From Bacteroidota bacterium (GTDB lineage: Bacteria; Bacteroidota; Bacteroidia; Chitinophagales; Chitinophagaceae): DNA of 64,000 nucleotides. The stretch is from the NCBI GenBank assembly GCA_020161435.1, contig JAIUNV010000005.1, positions 1-64,000 of the forward strand. The letters are read 5' to 3'. Made by a program: the position numbers and the translations under genes. The notes beneath the pieces are model-generated. The model was not told the origin of the DNA, ran no database searches, and was given only the letters and a program-made list of their open reading frames with translations. Of the stretch, positions 9,639 to 17,886 are shown piece after piece; position 1 is the first letter of the stretch; each line of letters opens with the position of its first letter.

Positions 9639-10994
9639 ATGCGCATCGAACACTTAACAGGCACCATTGGCGAAAGACTTCCGGTAGAAGTAAAGGCCCT
9701 TGATATGGTGTATGAAAAAGACCGTAAACGCTACATGCAGAAATGGGTGTGGGTGTTGCTGGGCGTTATTGTGATATTCCTGTTTCTTCCTTGGACGCAA
9801 AATATCCGTTCTACAGGTTTTGTAACCACGGTCAATCAAGACGACAGGCCGCAGGAACTCAATAGTCAGATTCCCGGCAAAATCATTAAGTGGTATGTAA
9901 AAGAAGGCGACTTTGTACAAGCCGGCGACACCATTGTACAGCTTGGTGAAATCAAAGATGATTACCTCGATCCGAATTTGATTCCGAAAACGCAGGAGCA
10001 AATTGTACAGAACGAAAACAAGGCCCGTTTTTACGAAGGCAAGGCTGTAACCTCACAGCAGCAAATGCAGTACCTGCTGGAACAACGGGATTTGAAGTTG
10101 GCATCACTGGACAACAAACGCATTCAGATAGAACGCAAGATTCAGGCAAAGCAGTTGGAAGTGCAAGCGGCGAAAGTAGATGAGCAACAAGCCAGAGAAC
10201 AGCTCGAACGTGCCAAAACCATGCTGGAAAAAGAAGCCATCAGCAAGTTCGATTTTGAAAGACGCAATGCCACTTTTCAAAAAGCCTTGGCGGCGGTTAC
10301 CGATAAGCAAAATGAACTCGATAACCTGCGGCAAGATTTGCTGATCAACAAGCTCGACATCAGTAACGCTACACAGGAGTATGCAGAAAAAATAGCCAAG
10401 GCACAAGGCGATCAGTTTGCCAGCAGTGGTGCGGTGGCAGAAGCCAAAGAAAAAGTGGCTTCGCTCAGCATCAAAAAGCAAAACATTGAGCAGCGTTCTG
10501 GTTATTACTTTTTGGTGGCGCCACAAAGCGGACAGGTCATCAAAGCCATGAAAGCAGGTATCAATGAGATTGTAAAAGAAGGCGAGAAGATTGTAGAGAT
10601 TGTACCGCAGGATATTGATTATGCTGTTGAATTGTTTGTGAGCCCCATGGATTTGCCACTGGTAGACGTTGGTCAGAAAGTTCGTTTTATGTTCGATGGT
10701 TTTCCGGCCATTGTATTTAGTGGATGGCCTGCTGCCAGCTATGGTACTTATGGCGGTAAAGTGATTGCGGTAGAAAGCAACCGCAGCATCAACGGCAAAT
10801 TCCGTGTATTGGTTGCCGAAGACAGCACTGACCGCCACTGGCCGCCGGGCTTGCGGTTGGGCTCAGGTGCATCGGGGTTTGCTTTGCTGAAAGATGTGCC
10901 CGTTTGGTACGAGTTATGGCGAAACATCAACGGCTTCCCGCCAGAATTTTACAAGCTGGATAAGCCCGCTGCCAAAGGCGATAAAAAAGAATAA
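9639..10994 (+). CDS. HlyD-family membrane fusion protein
   Basis: A 451-residue periplasmic adaptor. An N-terminal cytoplasmic stretch precedes one membrane anchor (WVWVLLGVIVIFLFLPW, about residues 36-52). A lipoyl half-motif follows (PGKIIKWYVKEGDFVQAGD), then a long coiled coil (residues about 120-280, rich in Q, E and K) and the second lipoyl half with a beta-barrel (VAPQSGQVIKAMKAGI). It should bridge the inner-membrane ABC subunit encoded just upstream and the TolC-like channel downstream. Family and gene order are those of a type I secretion or efflux system. The cargo is not encoded next door. Confidence 0.9.
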   Translation: MRIEHLTGTIGERLPVEVKALDMVYEKDRKRYMQKWVWVLLGVIVIFLFLPWTQNIRSTGFVTTVNQDDRPQELNSQIPGKIIKWYVKEGDFVQAGDTIVQLGEIKDDYLDPNLIPKTQEQIVQNENKARFYEGKAVTSQQQMQYLLEQRDLKLASLDNKRIQIERKIQAKQLEVQAAKVDEQQAREQLERAKTMLEKEAISKFDFERRNATFQKALAAVTDKQNELDNLRQDLLINKLDISNATQEYAEKIAKAQGDQFASSGAVAEAKEKVASLSIKKQNIEQRSGYYFLVAPQSGQVIKAMKAGINEIVKEGEKIVEIVPQDIDYAVELFVSPMDLPLVDVGQKVRFMFDGFPAIVFSGWPAASYGTYGGKVIAVESNRSINGKFRVLVAEDSTDRHWPPGLRLGSGASGFALLKDVPVWYELWRNINGFPPEFYKLDKPAAKGDKKE

Positions 10995-11031
10995 CGAATA
11001 CAGATTGGTGAATTACGCACAAGCACACTGC

Positions 11032-12438
11032 ATGAAAAGATTTGGTTGGATATTGGCTGTATGTATCAGCATGGTAGCACCAGTGGCAGCGCAAGATTCG
11101 CTGGCCATACTGGGGCCTGTGCAATACCTCGATTTGGTGCGGCAATATCACCCCGTGGTAAAGCAGGCCGGCCTGATGGTAAACAATGCCGAAGCGCAGC
11201 TATTGGCCAGCCGTGGCCTCTTTGATCCGGCGGTTTATTTTACCAACGATCAGAAAACCTTTGATGGTAAAAACTATTACAACTACAACCACACCACACT
11301 GAAAGTGCCCACTTGGATGGGCATTGAGCTGATGGCGGGATTGGAAAATAACGGTGGCGAATTTACGAACCGTGAAGTATCGCTGGGGCAAACGAGCTAT
11401 GCAGGCATCAGCATACCGCTGGCCAAAAACCTGCTGATGGACCGCCGCAGAGCCGGCCTGGCGCAAGCCAAATTGTTTGTGCAGCAAAGCAAGGCCGAAC
11501 AATTGCTCATGGTGAACGATGTACTTTTTGAAGCCATGGATGCTTATTGGTATTGGGTAGCGCAATATCAGGTGTACCGCATTTTGACCAACGCTGTTAC
11601 CATCAATACCAAACGCTACGAAACATTGCGCATTACCGTGGAGCAAGGCGACAGGCCCGGCATTGATAGCACTGAAGCACTCACACAACTGCTTACTTTT
11701 CAGGCAGCACAAGCCAATGCGTTCAACGAATTTTTGAAAGCCGGTTTTGAACTCAGCAATTACCTGTGGACGCAGGACATGCAACCGGCCGTGTTGCCAG
11801 CATCAGTTGTACCTGCGGTAAATACTGATGAAACCGATCCGTACAAAATGCAGTTCAAACCGCTGAATGAATTGCTGGATGTGGCTGGTACAAACCATCC
11901 GAAACTGCAAACCTTTCAATTTAAACTGGATGCATTGGAAATAGAACGGCAGCTGAAGTTCCAAAGCTTGTTGCCAGCGGTAAACCTGAAGTATAACATC
12001 TTATCGAAAGGCTATCAGGTGTGGGATAGTTTTGATGCGGCCACTTTGCAAAACAATTACAAGTTTGGTTTGGAAGTGGGCATCCCATTATTTCTACGGC
12101 AGGGCAGGGGAGATTACCGTTCTGCCAAATTAAAAATACAAGCGACTGAAGTAGACCGCAGTGCTACGCAATTGGCTATTGCCAACAAGGTAAAACAGTA
12201 CTACAACGAAATGCTGAACATGCTGCAACAACTGCGTTTGCAGGAACAGGCATTACAGGCGTATCAAAAAGTGTTTGAGGTAGAACTAATGAAATTTGAG
12301 TTGGGAGAAAGCACCTTGTTTTTACTCAACAGCCGCGAAAACAAAGTGCTGGAAAGCCGCCAAAAAGTAGCGGAATTAAAAGCAAAATACTTCAAGAGTT
12401 TGTATGCGGTAGAATGGGCCGCCGGTATACTGCGTTAA
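11032..12438 (+). CDS. TolC-family outer-membrane efflux protein
   Basis: A 468-residue outer-membrane channel. A signal peptide (MKRFGWILAVCISMVAPVAA, cut before QDS) is followed by two related halves typical of TolC. Long amphipathic helices occupy about residues 60-240 and 280-460. It completes an ABC-adaptor-channel operon that starts at 7963. The ATG at 11032 is used because it opens the signal peptide; the longer frame overlaps hlyD in a different reading frame. The stop overlaps the convergent transglutaminase-like gene by 4 bases. Confidence 0.88.
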   Translation: MKRFGWILAVCISMVAPVAAQDSLAILGPVQYLDLVRQYHPVVKQAGLMVNNAEAQLLASRGLFDPAVYFTNDQKTFDGKNYYNYNHTTLKVPTWMGIELMAGLENNGGEFTNREVSLGQTSYAGISIPLAKNLLMDRRRAGLAQAKLFVQQSKAEQLLMVNDVLFEAMDAYWYWVAQYQVYRILTNAVTINTKRYETLRITVEQGDRPGIDSTEALTQLLTFQAAQANAFNEFLKAGFELSNYLWTQDMQPAVLPASVVPAVNTDETDPYKMQFKPLNELLDVAGTNHPKLQTFQFKLDALEIERQLKFQSLLPAVNLKYNILSKGYQVWDSFDAATLQNNYKFGLEVGIPLFLRQGRGDYRSAKLKIQATEVDRSATQLAIANKVKQYYNEMLNMLQQLRLQEQALQAYQKVFEVELMKFELGESTLFLLNSRENKVLESRQKVAELKAKYFKSLYAVEWAAGILR

Positions 12439-13361
12439 TCTTCTTCCTCCACATCGTTGCGCTGTTGGGCAGCAGCATCTGCTTGTGCAGCAATGGCTGC
12501 CAGTGCCAGCAATTCTTTGCGTTTGTAACCTTCTGCTTCGTTGTCGAAACAATTGGCAAACTGCTCCAGCAACAGCTGTATGATTTGGCGATTGCTACGG
12601 GGCTTAAAGTAAGAAGGTGTAGATGTAACGCCAATGCGTTTGAAGTACAACTCAATGTCTTTTAGCTGAAAGCCAATGCCACTGTTTGGGTCGATGTAGA
12701 ACTTAATGGTATCGGCAGGATGGGTGAGTTCAAAATCATTTTCAAACAACACCTGGTGCGAAAACCAGCCCAGCACAAATTGGCGGGGGATATTGATGGC
12801 CCGAACGGGCAAATCCAATTGCTCGGCTAATATGAGATACAAGATGCCGTTGGTAATGGAATTGCCTTTTTTGCTCTCCACTACTTTATGTATCATGTAA
12901 TCGTTGGGCTGCGTGTACACCAGTTCGCCGCCTTTCATTTTGTAGAAATTGTAGAGAATGCTCTCCACAATTTTGATTTGCTCCAGCGGGGTGAGGTAGC
13001 TGTTCATTTCCAGCCAAATGTTGCGGCGCATCCGTTCAATTTCCTGAATGGTTTGCACACTTTGCAACTCGGGGTATTGATATTTGGCTACCAAAAAAGC
13101 GCCATAGAGCAAATCGCTTTCGCCATTGGCCCAATTGGTAAACTCTTGTACGAGGTTGCTGTAATGAATACGGTGAATGATAAGTTCAATCCGCTCCTGC
13201 AATGCATCATCCGGCGATTGCTCCCAATACGTTTCCAGATTCGGAATCACACTTTGCCCGTAGCTCAACAGCTTTTCTTCTACCGATACCAATACTTCCG
13301 TATCCGTATCATCCAGCAGTTGGAGCAGCGCATTTATTTCACGTTCACGGGCAGAATACAT
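12435..13361 (-). CDS. Transglutaminase-like (SirB1-type) protein
   Basis: A 308-residue probably cytoplasmic protein. It resembles the transglutaminase-like/TPR family around SirB1. The N-terminal half is helical (residues 1-110). The core has KGNSITNGILYLILAEQLDLPVRAINIPRQFVLGW, in which the usual nucleophilic Cys position is occupied by Thr-Asn (SITNG), so the classic Cys-His-Asp triad seems absent. A C-terminal Ala/Gln/Glu-rich tail follows. The stop overlaps that of the TolC gene by 4 bases. Function unknown; enzymatic activity is doubtful if the Cys is truly missing. Confidence 0.65.
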   Translation of the reverse strand: MYSAREREINALLQLLDDTDTEVLVSVEEKLLSYGQSVIPNLETYWEQSPDDALQERIELIIHRIHYSNLVQEFTNWANGESDLLYGAFLVAKYQYPELQSVQTIQEIERMRRNIWLEMNSYLTPLEQIKIVESILYNFYKMKGGELVYTQPNDYMIHKVVESKKGNSITNGILYLILAEQLDLPVRAINIPRQFVLGWFSHQVLFENDFELTHPADTIKFYIDPNSGIGFQLKDIELYFKRIGVTSTPSYFKPRSNRQIIQLLLEQFANCFDNEAEGYKRKELLALAAIAAQADAAAQQRNDVEEED

Positions 13362-13461
13362 ACTGTCGCAGGTTGGTAAGCGTTTGGCAGTTTAAAATTG
13401 CCCGCCAGCCAGCGGCAGTCCAAATCTGTTTTTACACATGGGCTGCATTTAGCCCGAATGC

Positions 13462-15099
13462 TTATTTGGGTTGCAGCATTTCTACAATGGGTTCGCCAAT
13501 GCAGCCGCTCGGCATTTGTATTTGCAGCATGGCCGCTACAGTAGCGCTGATGTCGGTCATGTGCGTGGTGCGGTTGGTGCGGCCTGGCGTTACGCCCCAG
13601 CCCATAAATACGCAAGGGATATGAGCATCGTATGGATTCCAGCTGCCGTGCGTAGTGCCTGTAGCACCACCATAAAAGAAGCCGGCTTTCAACACCACTT
13701 CAATATCGCCACTCAGCTTGGGGTTGTACACGTTGGCAAAACGTTCTTTCATTTGGGCAGGCATCACCGCTTCATCCATTTCCTTAAAAGAAAATGCATT
13801 GAGCACATGCGGCAATTTTTTCAACTCGGCAATGATGAAGTCGCTGATTTCTTCTGCATCTTTTCCTGCAGAATCGATGCGGTTGTGGTTGAGGTAAATT
13901 TGGTAATTGCTGAAATTGCGGATGGCCCCGTTAATGCCAAATTTCTCTGCCACTTTTTTATTGATGTCAGCTGTGTTGCTCGACAAAGTCTTTACATCAA
14001 TTTTATGCTTCGCCAAAAAGGCAGGCACATGAGCCACACCATGATCCGCCGTAATGAAGAAGGTGTAATTGCCGGCACCTACTTCTTTATCTAAAAAGGC
14101 GAAGAAGGCCGCCAGTTCATGGTCGAGGCGCAGGTAAGTATCTTCAATTTCTACAGAGTTAGGACCGTATTGGTGGCCTACATAATCGGGGCTCGATAAA
14201 CTTACGGCCAGCAAATCAGTGATGTCATCTTTGCCCAACTGTTCTGCTTTCAATGCTGTTTTGGCAAATTCCAAAGTGAGGGTATTGCCATAAGGTGTGC
14301 CCCGAACGGCGCCATAGTTTTTACCAATGTGCTGGCGCAGGCTGTGCGGAAAAACCGGTGCAGCTTCACCCGCATTTTTGCCTTCGTAAGGCACGTTGTC
14401 GTCGTCGCTGAGTTTGTAGGTGTCAATGGGGTACAGCGTTTTCCAATCGTTGCTGTACAAGCTGTCTACCAGTTTTTTGTTGTTGAACTGTTGCACCCAA
14501 TCAGGCAAGGTATTCATGTAGTAAGTACTGCTGACAAAAGCACCATTGGCACCTTCGTACCAATAAGCAGTACCGGTGTGGCCGGCAGGCAAAATAGCAC
14601 CGCGGTCTTTGATGGCGATGCCCACCACTTTCGATTGAAAGTTGGTCGCCAAACGCAGCTCATCGCTGATGGTGGTGACCCACAGATTGCGGGGCGACAT
14701 GGGCTCCGATTTTTCTACGCCGCCTACAATTTTCACATTGTCATCTTCCACGCAATACACTTCCTTGCCTGTCTGCGGATCGAACCATTCATTGCTCACA
14801 ATGCCGTTGATGGCAGGCACCGAACCGGTGTACACACTGGCGTGGCCCGCAGCCGTTACAGTAAGTGCATAAGGAATCATGGTGTTTTCAGCAGAAAAGC
14901 CTTGCTGCAACAAACGCTTAAAACCACCATCGCCGTAGCGGTTGGCGTAGCGGTACAAAAAGTCCCAACGCATTTGGTCTACCACCATGCCTACTACCAG
15001 CTTGGGCTTTTTGGGAGCCGCAGCTTTTTTGGGCGCTTGTGTTATGCCGGCCAGTGCCAGCAGCGATACCAATGCAAAAAGGGAAAAACGTTTCGTCAT
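13462..15099 (-). CDS. pafA: PafA-type alkaline phosphatase
   Basis: A 545-residue secreted phosphomonoesterase of the alkaline phosphatase superfamily. A signal peptide (MTKRFSLFALVSLLALAGI) leads into a Lys/Ala/Pro linker. The first metal-binding Asp lies in VVGMVVDQMRWD. The nucleophile is Thr in ALTVTAAGHASVYTG, with SNEWFD downstream. The PafA phosphate-binding pair Lys-x-Arg is seen as IKDRGAILP. Later metal ligands are SLSSPDYVGHQYGPNS and ITADHGV. It supplies phosphate from organic esters outside the cytoplasm and in Bacteroidota often works without Pho control. A good TTG-N18-TACATTTG promoter precedes it. Length matches PafA of flavobacteria. Confidence 0.88.
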   Translation of the reverse strand: MTKRFSLFALVSLLALAGITQAPKKAAAPKKPKLVVGMVVDQMRWDFLYRYANRYGDGGFKRLLQQGFSAENTMIPYALTVTAAGHASVYTGSVPAINGIVSNEWFDPQTGKEVYCVEDDNVKIVGGVEKSEPMSPRNLWVTTISDELRLATNFQSKVVGIAIKDRGAILPAGHTGTAYWYEGANGAFVSSTYYMNTLPDWVQQFNNKKLVDSLYSNDWKTLYPIDTYKLSDDDNVPYEGKNAGEAAPVFPHSLRQHIGKNYGAVRGTPYGNTLTLEFAKTALKAEQLGKDDITDLLAVSLSSPDYVGHQYGPNSVEIEDTYLRLDHELAAFFAFLDKEVGAGNYTFFITADHGVAHVPAFLAKHKIDVKTLSSNTADINKKVAEKFGINGAIRNFSNYQIYLNHNRIDSAGKDAEEISDFIIAELKKLPHVLNAFSFKEMDEAVMPAQMKERFANVYNPKLSGDIEVVLKAGFFYGGATGTTHGSWNPYDAHIPCVFMGWGVTPGRTNRTTHMTDISATVAAMLQIQMPSGCIGEPIVEMLQPK

Positions 15100-15121
15100 G
15101 ACCTTGCTGTTTTAAGAAGGG

Positions 15122-15150
15122 CAAATGTACAGCCCCACAACAGCCGCCAA
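15122..15150 (-). promoter_or_regulatory. Bacteroidota-type promoter of pafA
   Basis: On the minus strand a TTG (15148-15150) is followed after 18 bases by TACATTTG (15122-15129), a match to the TTG / TAnnTTTG pattern, 22 bases before the ATG at 15099. Confidence 0.55.
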
Positions 15151-15180
15151 TAAATAAATTTTTATGAACAAACGGCGCCG

Positions 15181-16083
15181 CTATCCAAACAAATCGATGG
15201 CCGTGCGGAAGGTGTTGCAATGTGCTTCTACAATGTGTTTGATATCGGGGCTATAGCCGCCACCCATGGCAATGCAACAGGGAATGCTGTGCTGCTTGCA
15301 GGCTTGCAACACAATGGTATCCCGCTGTTGGCAGCCGGCCATGCTCAGGTTGAGCTTGCCAAACTTATCGGTGCTCAATACATCTACACCGCTCAGGTAA
15401 AAAATAAAATCGGGTTGTAGGCGGTGCAGCAATGCTTGCAAATGTTGCTGCAACAGTTGCAGGTAATCCTCATCGCCAATGCCATCGGGCAGGGGCACAT
15501 CCAAATCGCTTTGTTCTTTGATAAAAGGATAGTTGTGACCGCCGTGCATGCTAAACGTAAACACCCGTGGCTCTTGTGCAAAAATGCTGGCCGTACCATT
15601 GCCTTGGTGTACATCCAGATCTACAATGAGTATTTGTTTTGCCAGTTGGTGATGCAGTAAATAATTGGCCGCAATGGCCATATCGTTGAGCAGGCAAAAG
15701 CCTTCGCCACGGTTGGCAAATGCATGGTGGGTGCCACCGGCTACATTGAGCGCCACGCCATGCTGCATGGCCAGCAACGCACAATCGATCGTGCCTTGTG
15801 CAATCATGATTTCCCGCAGCACCAGCTGCGCCGACAGCGGAAACCCGATGCGGCGGATATGCGATGGTGTGAGGGCGAGCTGTTGGAGGTCGTGCCAGTA
15901 GCCGGCATCATGCGTCAGCAAAATGATGTCTTCGGTACAAGCTGCCGGCGAAAATATTTGTGCCGGCGAAATGCTGCCTTCGTGCAAGAGCTGCGCCGGT
16001 ATGAGCTCATACTTAAGCATGGGAAACCGGTGCCCCTCGGGCAGCGGATGCGCATAAATGGGATCGTAAGCAATGTGTACCAT
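15181..16083 (-). CDS. Histone deacetylase-family (arginase/deacetylase fold) hydrolase
   Basis: A 300-residue zinc deacetylase-like protein. The family pattern is clear: AGGTHHAF with the paired active-site His (about residue 130), GFCLLNDMAIAA, VDLDVHQGNGTA with the Zn-binding Asp and His, and AMGGGYSP near the end. Bacterial members act on acetylated small molecules or proteins; the substrate cannot be read from sequence. I start at 16083, where family similarity begins (MVHIAYDPIYAHPLPEGHRFP); the longer frame overlaps the upstream gene. It lies 4 bases after the PdeM-like gene, so the two should be co-transcribed. Confidence 0.85.
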   Translation of the reverse strand: MVHIAYDPIYAHPLPEGHRFPMLKYELIPAQLLHEGSISPAQIFSPAACTEDIILLTHDAGYWHDLQQLALTPSHIRRIGFPLSAQLVLREIMIAQGTIDCALLAMQHGVALNVAGGTHHAFANRGEGFCLLNDMAIAANYLLHHQLAKQILIVDLDVHQGNGTASIFAQEPRVFTFSMHGGHNYPFIKEQSDLDVPLPDGIGDEDYLQLLQQHLQALLHRLQPDFIFYLSGVDVLSTDKFGKLNLSMAGCQQRDTIVLQACKQHSIPCCIAMGGGYSPDIKHIVEAHCNTFRTAIDLFG

Positions 16084-16087
16084 GGCA

Positions 16088-16726
16088 CTACAAGGGAATA
16101 ACTTGCTGGTTGGCAATGGCAAAAACAACGTCTTGCTTTTTTGGTTGAATGGGGTGGGTGCCGGTAAACACACCAAAGGCGGGCAAGATGCATTGCTGCG
16201 GGGCAAAATAAAAACAAGGCACCCGTAGGCTTTGCCTTCCTGTACCCATCAGCCGAATGCCCGGATGAATGTGGCCACAGATGATGGGTAGCTCTTGTTG
16301 TCTGTCTGCTGGTTCGTGCACAAATCGGAGTCCGTTTTCCTGCCACTCGCTACAGCAGTCAATGTTGGTTTGCGTGTACCAGTCTTGGGGCAGCACATCG
16401 TGGTTGCCTTTTACCAGCAGTATGTGCAGCTGCGCTACATCTTGCCGCCAGCGGGCAAACCATTCATGTTCTTTGTTGGCATGGCTGTGAAAAAAATCGC
16501 CCACCACCAGTAGCCGCTGCGGCTTGAAATGTTGCAGCAGGGCAAACAACCGCATGAGGTCTTGCTTCAGCACTTCTTGCGGCACGGCAATGCCATGCTT
16601 GCGAAAATGGCCGCTCTTGCCCAGGTGCAAATCGCTGGCAATAAGGGTTTGGGTATCTTCCCAAAACATCACTTTATCGCCATGCAGCCAAAAGCGTTGA
16701 TTGTGCCAAATGTGTTGCCTTACCAT
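16088..16726 (-). CDS. pdeM: PdeM-like calcineurin-type phosphoesterase
   Basis: A 212-residue metallophosphoesterase. Metal-binding motifs are in order: ASDLHLGK, VVGDFFHSH, VKGNHDVL and CGHIHPGI. Length and motif spacing match the ligase-associated DNA damage response endonuclease PdeM of Bacteroidota, although its usual partners (DNA ligase, Lhr-like helicase) are not adjacent. I start at the ATG at 16726 (MVRQHIWHNQRFWLHG). The open frame continues to 16912, but that part is formed by simple repeats and palindromes upstream, not by protein. The HDAC-like gene follows after 4 bases. Confidence 0.75.
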   Translation of the reverse strand: MVRQHIWHNQRFWLHGDKVMFWEDTQTLIASDLHLGKSGHFRKHGIAVPQEVLKQDLMRLFALLQHFKPQRLLVVGDFFHSHANKEHEWFARWRQDVAQLHILLVKGNHDVLPQDWYTQTNIDCCSEWQENGLRFVHEPADRQQELPIICGHIHPGIRLMGTGRQSLRVPCFYFAPQQCILPAFGVFTGTHPIQPKKQDVVFAIANQQVIPL

Positions 16727-16795
16727 CGGGGCGCAAAGAAACGGAATTGGAAATGAGGAATGATGAATTGGGAATGATGAATGTGGAAGTTCCCA

Positions 16796-16821
16796 GCATC
16801 GTCCCCTGCAAGGGACCTTGC
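16796..16821. repeat. Degenerate REP palindrome (RAYT 5' side, copy 1)
   Basis: A 26-nt diverged copy of the window-wide palindrome: begins GCATCGTCCCC, ends GGGACCTTGC. Orientation is ambiguous because the central mismatch has changed. It lies 210 bases upstream of the RAYT start. Confidence 0.6.
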
Positions 16822-16862
16822 GTCTCGAAGACGTGATTGATTTGTCTGCAACATATTTTCCA

Positions 16863-16888
16863 GCCAAGTCTCCTGTAAGGGATGTTGC
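16863..16888 (-). repeat. Degenerate REP palindrome (RAYT 5' side, copy 2)
   Basis: A 26-nt diverged copy (GCCAAGTCTCC ... GGGATGTTGC) with the conserved CCA-flank. The TCTCC arm points to minus orientation. Confidence 0.6.
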
Positions 16889-16908
16889 GTTCTGGTTAAG
16901 AATTCCCG

Positions 16909-16934
16909 GCAACGTCTCCCGCAGGGGACGTTGC
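16909..16934 (-). repeat. REP palindrome next to the RAYT gene
   Basis: A perfect consensus copy in minus orientation (GCAACGTCTCC CGCA GGGGACGTTGC read on the plus strand). It lies 72 bases before the RAYT ATG. With the plus-oriented copy at 17600 it brackets the gene in inverted fashion, the arrangement known for RAYT loci. Confidence 0.9.
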
Positions 16935-17005
16935 GTTTTGGAGTAAGCCGCTTGTAATCCTTCTTGAAAAGAGCTAAGTTGCTGTCTTCAAAACGAAACT
17001 GCAGC

Positions 17006-17587
17006 ATGCCCACACACCAAGCCATCCCCTTCGATCGGGGTGTATTTTCCATCACATTTACTTGTATCGAATGGCGGCCATTGATAGCACAATTACAGGG
17101 ATATCTACTTGTGTATCAATGGTTCGATGTGTTGCGTCAGCAAGGCCATGCAGTAGTAGGCTATGTCATCATGCCCAATCATCTGCATGTGATGATTGCA
17201 TTTAAAAAGACGGCCACTTCCATCAATAGCATCATAGGCAATGGAAAACGGTTTATGGCCTATGGATTGGTGAAAAGCATGCAACAAATGAATGCAGAAA
17301 AATTGATGAGTGAATTGGCTGCGCAAGTTTCTGTAGCCGGCCAATTGTCAAAACACAAGCATGCCATTTGGGTGCCGTCGTTTGATTGGAAACATTGTAG
17401 TACGCCAGCATTGATAAAGCAAAAACTCGATTACTATCATTTGAATCCGTGCCGTGGAAAGTGGATGCTGGCTAATGCGCCTGTGGAGTATCGGCACAGC
17501 TCTGCATTGTACTATGCTACAGGTCAGCAGGGTGAATACCCGGTGGTCAATTATTTGTCACTTTCAGATATGGAGTTCGGTCAGTGA
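17006..17587 (+). CDS. REP-associated tyrosine transposase (RAYT), Y1 HUH family
   Basis: A 193-residue single-strand DNA transposase of the IS200-like Y1 family. The HUH motif is in VIMPNHLHVMI (His at about residues 59 and 61). The catalytic Tyr is expected in KQKLDYYHLNPCRGKW (about residue 143), which matches the family's helix ending in NP. I use the ATG at 17006 (MPTHQAIPFDRG), because the longer frame begins with TTG. It is flanked by inverted copies of a 26-nt palindrome (16909 minus, 17600 plus), and the same palindrome recurs 13 more times in the window. This is the hallmark of RAYTs, which are single-copy, domesticated-looking transposases that spread REP/REPIN elements. No tnpB or insertion-sequence ends are present. 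Confidence 0.88.
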   Translation: MPTHQAIPFDRGVFSITFTCIEWRPLIAQLQGYLLVYQWFDVLRQQGHAVVGYVIMPNHLHVMIAFKKTATSINSIIGNGKRFMAYGLVKSMQQMNAEKLMSELAAQVSVAGQLSKHKHAIWVPSFDWKHCSTPALIKQKLDYYHLNPCRGKWMLANAPVEYRHSSALYYATGQQGEYPVVNYLSLSDMEFGQ

Positions 17588-17599
17588 ACTACCGATGAC

Positions 17600-17625
17600 G
17601 CAACGTCCCCTGCGGGAGACGTTGC
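17600..17625 (+). repeat. REP palindrome, RAYT 3' side
   Basis: Exact consensus 26-mer: arms GCAACGTCCCC and GGAGACGTTGC, loop TGCG, one C-A mismatch in the stem. It starts 13 bases after the RAYT stop and is followed by TGGGAAG. Confidence 0.92.
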
Positions 17626-17647
17626 TGGGAAGGAGTTCGTATTGCCA

Positions 17648-17743
17648 GCAACGTCTCTTGAAAAGGACGTTGCGATTGGATAGCAGATGCTGTACTAGAG
17701 TCTGGTTAATCATTTACGCAACGTCCCCTGCGGGAGACGTTGC
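17648..17743 (+). mobile_element. REPIN 1 (inverted pair of REP palindromes, 96 bp)
   Basis: Left REP at 17648-17673 has minus orientation with an altered loop (TTGAAAA). Right REP at 17718-17743 is a plus consensus copy. A 44-base spacer lies between, and CCA / TGG flanks lie outside. Positions 17641-17750 are identical to 30069-30178. REPINs are non-autonomous elements mobilised by RAYTs. Confidence 0.9.
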
Positions 17744-17833
17744 TGGGAAGAAAACGACATTGGCCCCTCGGATGTACATCTGAGGTTTTTTTTGTGCCAT
17801 ATATTTTTTAATTCATGGACACTAAGATTCAGG

Positions 17834-17864
17834 AAAAGGCCTGCCCAAATAATTGGGCAGGCCT
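17834..17864 (-). terminator. Terminator of the giant T9SS gene
   Basis: AGGCCTGCCCAA (17837-17848) pairs perfectly with TTGGGCAGGCCT (17853-17864). The A run at 17834-17837 gives a U tract on the minus strand, 23 bases past the stop. Confidence 0.85.
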
Positions 17865-17886
17865 GTGTAGAAATGGGTGAGAATGG

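Noticed and set aside
16727..16912. N-terminal extension of the PdeM-like protein
   Set aside because: The extension is translated simple repeats and REP palindromes; family similarity starts at 16726.
17006..17587. A full IS200/IS605 insertion sequence
   Set aside because: No tnpB and no subterminal IS ends; the flanking palindromes are the dispersed REP family, which fits a RAYT.
17600..17743. REP copies as rho-independent terminators
   Set aside because: No T tract follows the hairpins, and most copies lie upstream of genes instead of after them.
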